Assembly: GCF_030506325.1 (NCBI RefSeq)
Contig: NZ_CP120684.1
Location: 1-64,000, forward strand
From: Tunicatimonas pelagia
GTDB lineage: Bacteria; Bacteroidota; Bacteroidia; Cytophagales; Cyclobacteriaceae
Length of the DNA stretch: 64,000 bases
Direction: 5' to 3'
Positions 27,805 through 36,360 of the stretch are shown in pieces. Every line of letters starts with the position of its first letter. Position 1 is the first letter of the stretch. The notes under the pieces are model-generated. The model was not told the origin of the DNA and searched no databases. It worked only from the letters and a program-made list of their open reading frames with translations. A program made the position numbers and the translations under genes.

Positions 27805-28621
27805 CAAGATGATTTCATCTATCACCGGTTTAAGGATTGTAAGTTACCTCTGCATAGCCCTTTTATTATCAGCAGGTAAATGCATGGTTGTTAAAGATAA
27901 GAAAAACCGGAAAGAGGAGATCAACAATGCGGCATCTTCCCTGGGTGAAAACATCATGTGGGAAAAAATTCGGAAGACCAAAGAAGTTATCGATGAAACT
28001 TACGATAAAATCCATGCTCTTCAGGATAGCTTGGACCAGATCAAGCAGATGGTCCATACTATTCGTAATCTAGGGATGGCCAATATTGAGGATGAGCTAC
28101 TCTTCGTTCACGACATTAAGACTGATATTGATGCTTACGTGGCTGGTGTTCCTGGAAATGGATCTGAAGCAGTGCTACGCCAGCTCTATAAAAGTGATCA
28201 TGTAGCCCAGGCAGCGACCGCTTTCACCAACACAATATACTTTGCTGATGCTCTTCCCAGCACCGTAGAAGCGTTGGATCAGCATGTAATTGATGTTAAC
28301 GACCTTCGTATGGAATACAGCGAATTTGCCGACAAACGGGCGATGCAGACGGCTAGTATGTACCGTCGATGGGGGGAACTGTATCGCAACAAAGGGGAAG
28401 AACTTCATCATTGGGTCATGACAGATAATGCGTACGCAGTCACTGACTACGAACGCATCAAGCTTCAACAAATAGCGCAGCAATACACCGTATTAAGTTA
28501 CCGCTTCGTGGAGAAAAGTGATAGTATTTTGCTGGCTATCTCAAATTACCAAGGCGCGGTGAAGATGGCGCAAAAAAACCGCTTATTCCACTATCTCCGC
28601 TCCAAAGAATTATTTAATTAA
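27797..28621 (+). CDS. VirB5/TraI-like exported protein, paralogue 3
   Basis: 274 aa from the ATG at 27797, which overlaps the preceding stop by eight bases; a longer frame from 27725 lies inside the previous gene and was rejected. A hydrophobic leader (IVSYLCIALLLSAGKC) ends in a possible lipobox cysteine, so it may be a lipoprotein, unlike the other two copies. The helical body contains AVTDYERIKLQQIAQQY, the variant of the shared motif. Confidence 0.65.
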   Translation: MNSKMISSITGLRIVSYLCIALLLSAGKCMVVKDKKNRKEEINNAASSLGENIMWEKIRKTKEVIDETYDKIHALQDSLDQIKQMVHTIRNLGMANIEDELLFVHDIKTDIDAYVAGVPGNGSEAVLRQLYKSDHVAQAATAFTNTIYFADALPSTVEALDQHVIDVNDLRMEYSEFADKRAMQTASMYRRWGELYRNKGEELHHWVMTDNAYAVTDYERIKLQQIAQQYTVLSYRFVEKSDSILLAISNYQGAVKMAQKNRLFHYLRSKELFN

Positions 28622-28634
28622 CTATTGATTACTT

Positions 28635-29261
28635 ATGATTATGCACCTCAAAACCGGACTCTTGCTGGCAGTATTATATCTTGTTAACTCTTTTCCTACC
28701 CTGGCACAACTTCACTATCAAGGCCACCACGGTATACAGGCCGAATATGGACTTCAATCACAGTTTAGTGATCTCTATGGAATAGGATACCAGTTCTTTT
28801 TTAACAACCGGTTACAGCTGGAATTTATGGGCGGGTACGAGCGAGGGAGTTATCAGAGGGACGAAGCTGTTTCACAGTATGATGCCACTGTAGTATATAA
28901 CGTAGAAAATGTATATCTGCACGAAACACTCAACTATAGTTTTTTGCGAGCATTCAAACGAATGTATTTTAATATTGGACTCGGCTTGACGCAAACGTAT
29001 CAGCAGGGTAGCACTTCCACGTACACCTTCTCGACGGACTCAGTACGATTGGCCGAACTTGACAACCCTGCGGAGTTTGACCCTAATTCGGTTGAGATGA
29101 ATGGTAGAATTCGGTTTGGTGGGCATGCGAATGCTTTGCTAGAATTTTACGTAAGTAGATATTTCACATTATTAGCTCGTCATCGTCTTGTATATCTGAT
29201 AAGCAGTCAATATGAACCGTGGGATCAGCAAACAAGTGTTGGCCTGCGCGTTAATTTTTGA
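28635..29261 (+). CDS. TraO-like outer-membrane beta-barrel
   Basis: A 208-aa protein with a signal peptide (LLAVLYLVNSFPTLAQ). The rest alternates polar and aromatic or hydrophobic residues in short strands with glycines (LQLEFMGGYERGSY, YFNIGLGLTQTY) and ends in a terminal strand closing with Phe (TSVGLRVNF), the usual outer-membrane barrel signature. Size and operon position fit TraO of Bacteroidota conjugative elements. It is the last gene that clearly belongs to the transfer apparatus. Confidence 0.65.
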   Translation: MIMHLKTGLLLAVLYLVNSFPTLAQLHYQGHHGIQAEYGLQSQFSDLYGIGYQFFFNNRLQLEFMGGYERGSYQRDEAVSQYDATVVYNVENVYLHETLNYSFLRAFKRMYFNIGLGLTQTYQQGSTSTYTFSTDSVRLAELDNPAEFDPNSVEMNGRIRFGGHANALLEFYVSRYFTLLARHRLVYLISSQYEPWDQQTSVGLRVNF

Positions 29262-29308
29262 TTTTTCAGCTAGTTGATAAGCAATAGTATTATTTAAATT
29301 TCAAGAAA

Positions 29309-29593
29309 ATGTATAAGCTTTGGCCGAAACAGTATGCTGGGATGATGGAAGAATACGCCCAAATCTATGAGAACTTGATAAAGGAAGCTCCCACGCCTTC
29401 TAGCCGTAGCATGGCCCTACATTTTCAGAAGTTGTTTGATCATTATGATTTATCGCTACTTACCAAAGAACAGCAGCAGGAGAGCCTGTCGCTACTGACA
29501 AAAATTAGGTATGAGCTTGGCATTATTGCACCTGATGAAGAAGAAAACCAGTCTAAGGCTGTGCCTACCGGCGAGGCCATAGCAAAACAGTAA
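29309..29593 (+). CDS. Uncharacterised small helical protein, 94 aa
   Basis: No recognised family. A soluble helical protein starting MYKLWPKQYAGMMEEYAQIY, with a tyrosine- and glutamate-rich first half. It is followed nine bases later by the PH-domain gene, so they probably form one transcript. Confidence 0.5.
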   Translation: MYKLWPKQYAGMMEEYAQIYENLIKEAPTPSSRSMALHFQKLFDHYDLSLLTKEQQQESLSLLTKIRYELGIIAPDEEENQSKAVPTGEAIAKQ

Positions 29594-29602
29594 TTACCTA
29601 GT

Positions 29603-30010
29603 ATGGAAAAGCCGACAATCATTTGGAAATATAAACCGCATCAGGGCACTAATATTGGCATATTTCTTTCTTCCTTCACCTTAGTGACTCTTCCTTGGGT
29701 AATTTGGTCCTACCTAAAAACCCGTTCTACTGAATACCGAATTGAAGGGGGAAAACTCTACGCCCGAACCGGTATATGGCCAAATAAAGAACTAGAAATT
29801 TACTTGTTTCGGATTAAGTCCCTTCAGATAAAACGTTCTTTTGCGAACGTACTCGGATTGCATACCCTAACGGTACTCACTGAAAATGACCTAGTTCCGG
29901 AAATTAGAATTGAGGGGATAGTTAACCTAAAAGAAACAGAAAATATTATATTGCATCAAATTGATCTTCAAAAAAGGTCTCGGGATACCACACCCGCTGA
30001 TGATCCATAA
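29603..30010 (+). CDS. Membrane protein with bacterial PH-like domain
   Basis: A 135-aa protein. A hydrophobic segment (GIFLSSFTLVTLPWVIWSYL) is followed by the bPH-type pattern TEYRIEGGKLYARTGIW...LEIYLFRIKSLQIKRSF...GLHTLTVLT of the YdbS/YdbT family. Such domains form membrane-associated beta sandwiches of poorly known function. It lies between transfer genes and the origin; any role in plasmid biology is unknown. Confidence 0.7.
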   Translation: MEKPTIIWKYKPHQGTNIGIFLSSFTLVTLPWVIWSYLKTRSTEYRIEGGKLYARTGIWPNKELEIYLFRIKSLQIKRSFANVLGLHTLTVLTENDLVPEIRIEGIVNLKETENIILHQIDLQKRSRDTTPADDP

Positions 30011-30024
30011 AAAATAATTAGGTA

Positions 30025-31038
30025 GTGAATTCAGGTAGTAAAAACGAGCTGTGTGACTTGTTTGAAAGGTTCTATCAAAAATACCATCATGCATACGTTC
30101 CAAACTACCCTGAATTCAAACGACTTTACACCTTAGTTACCCAGGCCCGCAAGCACCCTCATCGGCTTAGTGAGTTTGAAAAACATTGCTTGGATCGTCG
30201 GAATTTTGACTGGAAAGCCGGCAATCGCTTCAGCCGGTGGATGTTCAATTATTCTGCCCTAAAACAATTTTTTGAAGAGCACGGTCACTCTGATCTCCCT
30301 GAAGATTATCCCATCAACCAAAGGTTGGGCAGTTGGGCCTACCGTCAGCGAGGTCAAAAAGATAAGCTCAGTCCCCAGCAGGTGGCCATGCTAGATGATT
30401 TAAATTTTACCTGGATAGATTCTGTAGATGGGCCTCGGAGCCCGAACCTACAGCGGCGTTGGGAAGGCATGTACAAGCGGTTGAGCCAATATAAAGCAGA
30501 ACACGGCCATGTGTTAGTTCCGAGTACGTATTCAGATACTCAGCTCGCTCAGTGGGTTTTCCGTCAACGGAAATTTGCTGATCGTCTCAGCAGTGAACAG
30601 GTTGATCGTCTTGAATCTTTGGGCTTTGTTTTTGACATGCAATTGCAAAAAGACTTGACGTGGGAGTATAACTACCAGCAACTTACTCAATTTTACCACG
30701 AACACGGACACAGTCGTGTTCCACAAACTTATCCTAACAGGCGTCTGGCTGATTGGGTCCGAAGCCAAAGAGCGCAAAGAGTTAAACTCACGAAGGATAA
30801 ATTGGATAAGCTTAGCAAAGTTGACTTTGCTTTTAACAGCAATCTTAAAAGCTTAAGGGACCAACAGTGGATGGATAACTTTAGGCAAGTGGAAGCTTTC
30901 TACAAGGAGCACGGCAATCTTAGCATTACTCATGATAAAAGGCTATATCGGTGGATTTACAAACAGAAAGCTAAACGCCCAAAAGAGGAATACCGGCGTG
31001 TGCTTCTCCGTCAACTGGATATTCACCATGAGGGCTAA
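30025..31038 (+). CDS. Stand-alone helicase-associated (HA) repeat protein
   Basis: A 337-aa protein from a GTG start, built of four HA-type repeats. Each is about 65 residues with the pattern (W/F)xxxYxxLxxFxxEHGHxxLPxxYPxxxxLxxWVxxQR. Examples are FFEEHGHSDLPEDYPINQ, YKAEHGHVLVPSTYSDTQ, FYHEHGHSRVPQTYPNRR and the weaker FYKEHGNLSITHDKR. HA domains normally sit at the C-terminus of superfamily 2 helicases and probably bind nucleic acid. Here there is no helicase part and no room for one upstream. A DNA-binding role near the origin is inferred. Confidence 0.8.
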   Translation: MNSGSKNELCDLFERFYQKYHHAYVPNYPEFKRLYTLVTQARKHPHRLSEFEKHCLDRRNFDWKAGNRFSRWMFNYSALKQFFEEHGHSDLPEDYPINQRLGSWAYRQRGQKDKLSPQQVAMLDDLNFTWIDSVDGPRSPNLQRRWEGMYKRLSQYKAEHGHVLVPSTYSDTQLAQWVFRQRKFADRLSSEQVDRLESLGFVFDMQLQKDLTWEYNYQQLTQFYHEHGHSRVPQTYPNRRLADWVRSQRAQRVKLTKDKLDKLSKVDFAFNSNLKSLRDQQWMDNFRQVEAFYKEHGNLSITHDKRLYRWIYKQKAKRPKEEYRRVLLRQLDIHHEG

Positions 31039-31217
31039 TAGAAAGGAAGAGGGGAGTGGTACGCTTAGTCAGATCGTTACTATATCCCTAGTCAAATTGA
31101 ACTGTTGAACAAATAACTACGAAAGTACAACAGACTGGGAATGAGTAAGTAGTAATATTTGCTCGTCAACAGCGAAATCAAGGATTTGTTCGGGAAATAC
31201 TTAATAATGCGTAGTAA

Positions 31218-31237
31218 AATACTTAGGATTAAGTATT
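31218..31237. promoter_or_regulatory. 20-bp palindrome, putative operator (same as 7115-7134)
   Basis: AATACTTAGGATTAAGTATT shares both 8-bp arms with the site at 7115-7134. A half-site with the same flank (GGAAATACTTA) lies at 31193-31203. The full site is 63 bp upstream of the ATG at 31300, a fitting distance for a promoter operator. Confidence 0.55.
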
Positions 31238-31299
31238 GTCAGCAGTTACTAAAATCGCGAGTTTTCCTAAAATATCTACCCTACGCAACCACGATCACT

Positions 31300-31572
31300 A
31301 TGATCACCCAACTCACTTATCAAGGTCAAACGTCAGCCCCTTCCTTCGAGGACTGGGTGAGCGTTGAGAGCTATCTACTCAAATGGATCAGTAAACCAAT
31401 CTGCTTGACATTTTACTTTGAGTCAATTACTGAGCAGCTCACCTACTTCCAAGATTTAACCCGCTTTTGCAAATCTGTAATTTTAGCCCAACAAGGCAGA
31501 CAAGTAGCGGCTTGGGAAATTCATGTGTTTAGTTTCGATCACCAAGAACATAGGATCGATCTGGCCGCCTAG
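31300..31572 (+). CDS. Uncharacterised small protein, 90 aa
   Basis: Starts MITQLTYQGQTSAPSFEDWV. No family recognised and no signal or membrane span. A longer in-frame reading from 31159 would run across the palindrome at 31218, so the ATG at 31300 is preferred. Its stop is 28 bp before the first iteron, which places it next to the origin. Regulation through the palindrome is inferred. Confidence 0.5.
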   Translation: MITQLTYQGQTSAPSFEDWVSVESYLLKWISKPICLTFYFESITEQLTYFQDLTRFCKSVILAQQGRQVAAWEIHVFSFDHQEHRIDLAA

Positions 31573-31599
31573 TGAAAAACATCTTATTGATTTGGAAAA

Positions 31600-32230
31600 C
31601 CCTAGTAAATCATGGCGCGGAAAATTATTTCTATTTCATTCAATATCAAAAAAATTTCGAAATACATGGATGCATATAAAAAAAACAACTAGCTAACAGC
31701 CAATATAGGCGACATAACTACTTGATTATGAGCTACTTATTTACGCAAAACCCTAATCGATTATGGCATTCACCCTAGTCGATCATGGCATTCGCCCTAG
31801 TCGATTATGCTAAAGAGTAGTTTTACACCCTAATCGATTATGGCTTAACCCTAGTCGATTATGCTGCATGGCTCTAAAACCCTAGTAAATTATGACAAGT
31901 TTATAAAAGGCTGATTAGTAATACTTTATGAGAGCAGATAGTAATGAAATTGAGTGGAATAGAACTAGAATTAGCTAAAAACCCTAGTAAAACATGAAGT
32001 TTTATATAGCTGAATATCAGTTAATTAGATGTTAAAACCCTAGTAAATTATGACATATTTTTTGCAGCATGGCTTTTTTGACCTTTTTAGTACCTGGTTT
32101 ACCCTGTTTATTAAGAATGTTTAATTGAATAATAATAAATACCAAAAAAAGTAACGCAATTGATTGAATGTTAATAATCGCTAAGCCTGGGGTGAGGAGG
32201 GTTTCCAAGTTAAACCCTAGTAAATCATGG
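31600..32230 (+). repeat. Iteron array of the replication origin (ten 16-bp repeats)
   Basis: Ten direct repeats of a 16-mer start at 31600, 31751, 31773, 31795, 31828, 31849, 31880, 31982, 32038 and 32215. Two subtypes are present: CCCTAGTAAATYATGR in the outer copies (1, 7-10, copy 8 with one change) and CCCTARTCGATYATGS in the inner five (2-6). Inner spacings are 21-22 or 31-33 bp, so copies lie on one helix face. An AT-rich stretch follows and the rep gene begins 52 bp after the last copy. A degenerate copy lies near 31086. This is the origin and the copy-number control site by analogy to Rep_3 plasmids. Confidence 0.88.
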
Positions 32231-32282
32231 TGTAATTGTTAGTGATATTTGCATATCGATCTCTTAAAATTAAAATTGTCCT

Positions 32283-33485
32283 ATGGCATACCCTGAAACC
32301 GTCAATCGCAAACTGATATCTGAAGAGTTTTCCATTTTCAAGCCAGCTTTGATAGCGCACTCAGATGTCGAAATGGATCTTAAGTCTCTGAAGCTTTTCC
32401 ATGAAGTACTAGGTTTTAACCACCGGACCGAACCGGATCGGTACGAATACTTCATTGACTACAATTTAATTTCAAAGACCCGAGACGCTCGTAACATCCA
32501 GAAGATTATTTCTCAGGAGGTAGAGCGGATCGCTAGCCGCATGCAAGGGTTCGTTTTTAGAGTGGATAAGAAGAAAATGCATGAGATTACCGGAGAGCGG
32601 AATGTTGCTTCGGTTTCACCTTTTGATCGTATTGTCTACCAAGGTAGCCAGGTAAAAATTGTTCTGGGAAGAACTTTTAAAAAACTTCTGGTGCGCTACC
32701 AACAGTTCTATCTTGGTGACGCCCGTACTGTCCGAAGATTAAATCACAAAGCGTCTATCCATATGTACTGGCTGATTATTAGTCACAGTTGGAAGGGGCA
32801 TAGTTTTGAAGTAACCTTAGAAGAGCTAAAAAGGCTGCTTGGCTGTCCTGGTGCTTACGAGAATCGATGGGATAATTTCCGGAAATTCATTCTCGATCCT
32901 ATCCAGAAGGAATTTAAGAACACCTGGGCCAAGTTTGAGTATACTACAAAACGAAAAGGCCGGAGAATCAATTCTCTTACATTTACTTTTGAGAGTGATG
33001 CGCAAGTGATCCGAAATATCATCAATGAGTCCCCGTATAAGTTTGAGCATCAGTTGCACTTATACCAAATGAAACATAATGCTGTCATCCACATCCGCGA
33101 CCAGGTACGGAAAGGGGTGTACACTGAGCAGGACGTGGAGAACGTTATTTTACACGCTCAGTCAGAGAAGAAAATCAAGAGCAAAGCAGGGTTCATAATA
33201 AAGGCACTTAAGGATGGTTGGTACGAACGAATGGCGATTCAAACGGAGCTACAAATCCCGGTTACGACGGTAGTTAAACCTACTCCAACCCCAAAAAACG
33301 GGTACTGGGGGGAAATACAAGCTTACTGGAATTTCAGTGATGAGCAGATAAATGAGTTACGTCAAGTCTACAATGAGAATACACTAAAAAAGGCTCACTA
33401 CCAAAAATCAACCTTTTTCACTGAGGAGACTAACACGGAAATTGTTTTTGATTCATTTATGGAAAGTGTATCTAGGTACAGCTAA
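32283..33485 (+). CDS. Plasmid replication initiator, Rep_3 (RepB) family
   Basis: A 400-aa protein with two winged-helix parts. The first (RNIQKIISQEVERIASRM through RIVYQGSQVKIVLGRTF) and second (ASIHMYWLIISHSW, then YENRWDNFRKFILDPIQKEF) match the Rep_3 initiators. The C-terminal 130 residues are helical and variable. By family it binds the iterons as a monomer to open the origin and, as a dimer, represses its own gene. The ten iterons immediately upstream strongly support this. Confidence 0.92.
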   Translation: MAYPETVNRKLISEEFSIFKPALIAHSDVEMDLKSLKLFHEVLGFNHRTEPDRYEYFIDYNLISKTRDARNIQKIISQEVERIASRMQGFVFRVDKKKMHEITGERNVASVSPFDRIVYQGSQVKIVLGRTFKKLLVRYQQFYLGDARTVRRLNHKASIHMYWLIISHSWKGHSFEVTLEELKRLLGCPGAYENRWDNFRKFILDPIQKEFKNTWAKFEYTTKRKGRRINSLTFTFESDAQVIRNIINESPYKFEHQLHLYQMKHNAVIHIRDQVRKGVYTEQDVENVILHAQSEKKIKSKAGFIIKALKDGWYERMAIQTELQIPVTTVVKPTPTPKNGYWGEIQAYWNFSDEQINELRQVYNENTLKKAHYQKSTFFTEETNTEIVFDSFMESVSRYS

Positions 33486-33517
33486 TTTGTAATGAAAGGA
33501 TTTAAACAAATACTGCC

Positions 33518-33682
33518 ATGCTCAGCAAAAATTTTTTCAATAAGGAGAAAAAAAATGAACTGAGTAATCTTCAGGTTTGGTCATTAATACTAGGGGGATG
33601 GGCCGTATACGTGGGCTTATCCTTACTGATTAGTCAGTTAGGGATTCCGGGTTTAGATTTTAGCTTTCCTCTTGGGTTCTGA
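33518..33682 (+). CDS. Small single-span membrane protein, 54 aa
   Basis: Starts MLSKNFFNKEKKNELSNLQ and carries one membrane span (VWSLILGGWAVYVGLSLLI). It lies 32 bp after rep on the same strand. An even shorter frame follows at 33684. Too short for family assignment; called because of the clear span and position. Confidence 0.4.
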   Translation: MLSKNFFNKEKKNELSNLQVWSLILGGWAVYVGLSLLISQLGIPGLDFSFPLGF

Positions 33683-33875
33683 ATGATAATATTAAATATT
33701 GGTACTGGTTGTCTTTTCTATTTCATGGCATTGGTTGGGGTAAGGAATGACCTATAATCTCAGTAAAAGGAAATAATCAAGACAAGGTGTCGAACTTGCT
33801 AGCGCTTTGGAATAGTACCCTTAAACTCAGGTGAATAGTTTCAAGGTAGCACAAGTGATTATCACGAAGAAATCT

Positions 33876-34106
33876 TTACCATACCGTATCCAACTCAGAA
33901 GAATTAGCCCAGGCGATCGGCTGCCATTCCCGAAAAGCCTGCTGACAAACCTCACTGTACCAGTACACATGAACGGCGTATCCATTATTACATTTCACAA
34001 CCACTTGCTCATCTCTGGGAATAGCTTCCCTTTCTATCGGGGTAAACAACCACGGCATTGCTTCCAATTTTGTGATGATGGCCGCGTGAATTTCTTTAGT
34101 GCTCAT
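33876..34106 (-). CDS. Uncharacterised small protein, 76 aa
   Basis: Starts MSTKEIHAAIITKLEAMPWL, with no recognised domain, signal or membrane span. It is the last gene of a long, tightly packed minus-strand block (33.9-38.2 kb). It lies 35 bp after the DUF6166-like gene. Confidence 0.55.
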   Translation of the reverse strand: MSTKEIHAAIITKLEAMPWLFTPIEREAIPRDEQVVVKCNNGYAVHVYWYSEVCQQAFREWQPIAWANSSELDTVW

Positions 34107-34141
34107 TTTTTCTTGATTGATTTAGCTGAAGATCTTACTTC

Positions 34142-34798
34142 TTAAATGCTGGCTTCAGCACTACTAAACGTTTCCTCAAACCACCCCTCCCGTACGTCAC
34201 GGTAGAGCTGAGCGATATTTCTAAATTGATACACTGGGGATCGGTGCTCTATGAACGTTAGATAGTCCTGCTGTTCATCAAAAGAAAAGCCTCCTAGCTC
34301 TTTTTGATTGGCCAAAAGGAGGCTAACCCCTCGCTGTCCGTGGCTTCCTTCATACTCTTGATAAATATAACCCACGCCCCCCTCTGGGTTAAATCGCCTG
34401 TCTACTGCTACCAGATCACCTACGCGAAATGAATGCTCAACTGAGGTTATTGGATCAGGTTCATTATCAACGAGTTTTGCTGGTACAGAAAAGGTAGTCG
34501 TGAATTCACCCTCAGGTAGTGGGGCAATAAACTGTTGTTTAAAGGTTTGAAATAATTGGATCGCCATATCCTTTCCATAGAGTTCTAGGCAAATCGCTAG
34601 GGCGAGCTGAGCGGGACCACTGCCCCCATAACCATGGGCAAATCCAGAAGGAGACTTATCTAACACCTGTAGGCTCTTTTCAAGCGAGAGGCGTCGGTGG
34701 TTAAGATAGTAAAACCGTTCATTATTCCAGTCCTGTAAAAATTCTATATCTTGAGAGTTCCTTTTTTGACACTGGAGGCTAATTGTAAATTCTTCCAT
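34142..34798 (-). CDS. DUF6166-like plasmid protein
   Basis: 218 aa. The segment GFAHGYGGSGPAQLALAICL matches the glycine-rich core typical of DUF6166 proteins, found on plasmids and phages. The C-terminal half contains a VGDLVAVDRRF stretch. Function is not known for the family; no catalytic motif is visible. It belongs to the minus-strand accessory block. Confidence 0.65.
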   Translation of the reverse strand: MEEFTISLQCQKRNSQDIEFLQDWNNERFYYLNHRRLSLEKSLQVLDKSPSGFAHGYGGSGPAQLALAICLELYGKDMAIQLFQTFKQQFIAPLPEGEFTTTFSVPAKLVDNEPDPITSVEHSFRVGDLVAVDRRFNPEGGVGYIYQEYEGSHGQRGVSLLLANQKELGGFSFDEQQDYLTFIEHRSPVYQFRNIAQLYRDVREGWFEETFSSAEASI

Positions 34799-34834
34799 GC
34801 TTCGTTCTTTTTTGCCTAAATGATAGGTTTGATG

Positions 34835-35278
34835 CTAACTCGTCGTACTTAAGACGGCATCAATTTTTAATAAAAATGTCCTTAGATCACCCCGGGATAT
34901 ATTGGGTATCTTCTGCTCTCGCCACTGGTCAAATCGGTTTCTATAGAGTACTTGAAAGAAAAACCATGAAACAAACCCTAATGATACAGCCAGTAATACC
35001 ATTGCACCCGGGCCGGAACTGATGGATGAAAGATATAAGCAGCCAAGCGATAATAGAAGTGGGGGTAACCAACTGAGTAACGCTTGCTGCATAATGATTC
35101 TTCGCTTGATCCCTGTTCGTAATTGGTGCCAATCCTGATAAAGTAAGTCATCGAGCACATTTATTTTCTCTACAAGAATATCCTGTATGGCTCCCTCCAC
35201 CTGCTGAAAGGTAGGCGAGGCCTGTTCAGGCACCAACTGATCAATCAAAGACGATAAAGTTAGTTGTGTTTTGACCAT
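34835..35278 (-). CDS. Membrane protein, 147 aa
   Basis: Two adjacent hydrophobic segments (ALLSWLPPLLLSLGCLYLSS and AMVLLAVSLGFVSWFFFQVL) in a protein with helical soluble ends. No family recognised. It lies in the minus-strand accessory block with gaps of 36 bp on both sides. Confidence 0.55.
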   Translation of the reverse strand: MVKTQLTLSSLIDQLVPEQASPTFQQVEGAIQDILVEKINVLDDLLYQDWHQLRTGIKRRIIMQQALLSWLPPLLLSLGCLYLSSISSGPGAMVLLAVSLGFVSWFFFQVLYRNRFDQWREQKIPNISRGDLRTFLLKIDAVLSTTS

Positions 35279-35314
35279 GATTTTTACTAGTTAATTTAAA
35301 AATACCGATAAATT

Positions 35315-36354
35315 TCAGTCCGTACAACCCCCGGAATTACACATGCTTTGTCCGGTAAAATCCAGACTTTCCGTGTAGGGCAATTCCTTAATTTGTTGTA
35401 GAGAATAATCAAAGCGAAGGGTAGCATTGTATCGATTCTCCATCATCATCCAAAATTTACCTTTTCGCGGTCGCTCCCTAAACTGCTTTTGTAATTGGTG
35501 GACAGGACGATGAAATCGGATCGCCGAGCGACAAAACTCACAATTATTGAATTCTGGAAATCGGACTGGTTTGTTTTTCCAATAGTCAATCACCTCCGCT
35601 TGGGTTATAGTAATCACGGGAAAGTGTCCGATCCGCCAGTGGTGAGTCCGCCATTTTTTTTCTCCGGCGTGCCGACCTTCCGTATGAATGCCATCCGGAT
35701 ATTTAAAAGTTTCTTTGAAAGTTAGCACCCGCTCTATGTCATCTAACCGATATCCAATATTCATCCGGATCAGGGGAGTGTCAGTTTGCCAAAAGGTAGT
35801 GCTGGCATTATATAGGTACGCTTCGTAGCGATCCACGTCCGGATGATCCCGGTACCAGCGATACCCATGCTTCAGAAACTCGTAGATGGGTTTGATCTTC
35901 ATTTCAGTAGCCGACGTGGCGCGGTACAAAAGCGAGCTCGAGCGTTCGGAAGAAACTTCCGCCTATCAATGATCTTATCCAGGGAGTCGCCACAGACCAT
36001 GAAAATTTCTTTCCCTAGGTATTGTTCCAGTTCCATGACCGAACGAATAGTTTCATCGCTCTCTAAGGTAGCATAGACTAAATCAGTATCCAGCTTATTC
36101 CAAACGTAGCGGCGAATGGCTTCATCATGAAAATGAAACTCAAGGTAGTCCGTTTGTACCAAGGCGAAGATGTTCATATCAGCTGTAGTATTCGTAGCGG
36201 CCATCATCGCGGATGTTCGCCCTCAGGAAATGCTATTAATAGTGAACAAATTATCCGCCTGTTTCCCCCGCAATAGTTTACGTTGGATGTCGCTAACTTT
36301 GTCCGACTGCTTTGAAGCTTTTGGTGGGGTTAGTATGAGCGTGGACTGTTCCAT
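35315..36354 (-). pseudogene. Broken PAPS-reductase-like (PP-loop) gene
   Basis: Three frames join into one protein of the PAPS-reductase/PP-loop ATPase kind. The first part starts at 36354 (MEQSTLILTPPKASKQSDKV) and ends at a TGA (36223-36225), exactly where the PP-loop glycine should be: it reads INSIS-stop-GRTSAMMA, against the usual SxSGGRTSAMM. The same frame continues from 36222 through ALVQTDYLEFHFHDE and ends LPNARARFCT, a hallmark just before the C-terminal domain. A frame change between about 35908 and 35940 then leads into EMKIKPIYEFLKHG, a Cys pair (NNCEFCRS) and a closing CNSGGCTD. The family activates sulfate or other groups with ATP. Both lesions would abolish function unless sequencing errors explain them. 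Confidence 0.75.
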
Positions 36355-36360
36355 AAGCTG

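Noticed and set aside
31600-32230. CRISPR-like spaced repeats
   Set aside because: The 16-bp repeats have irregular short gaps and lie before a Rep_3 gene, so they are iterons.
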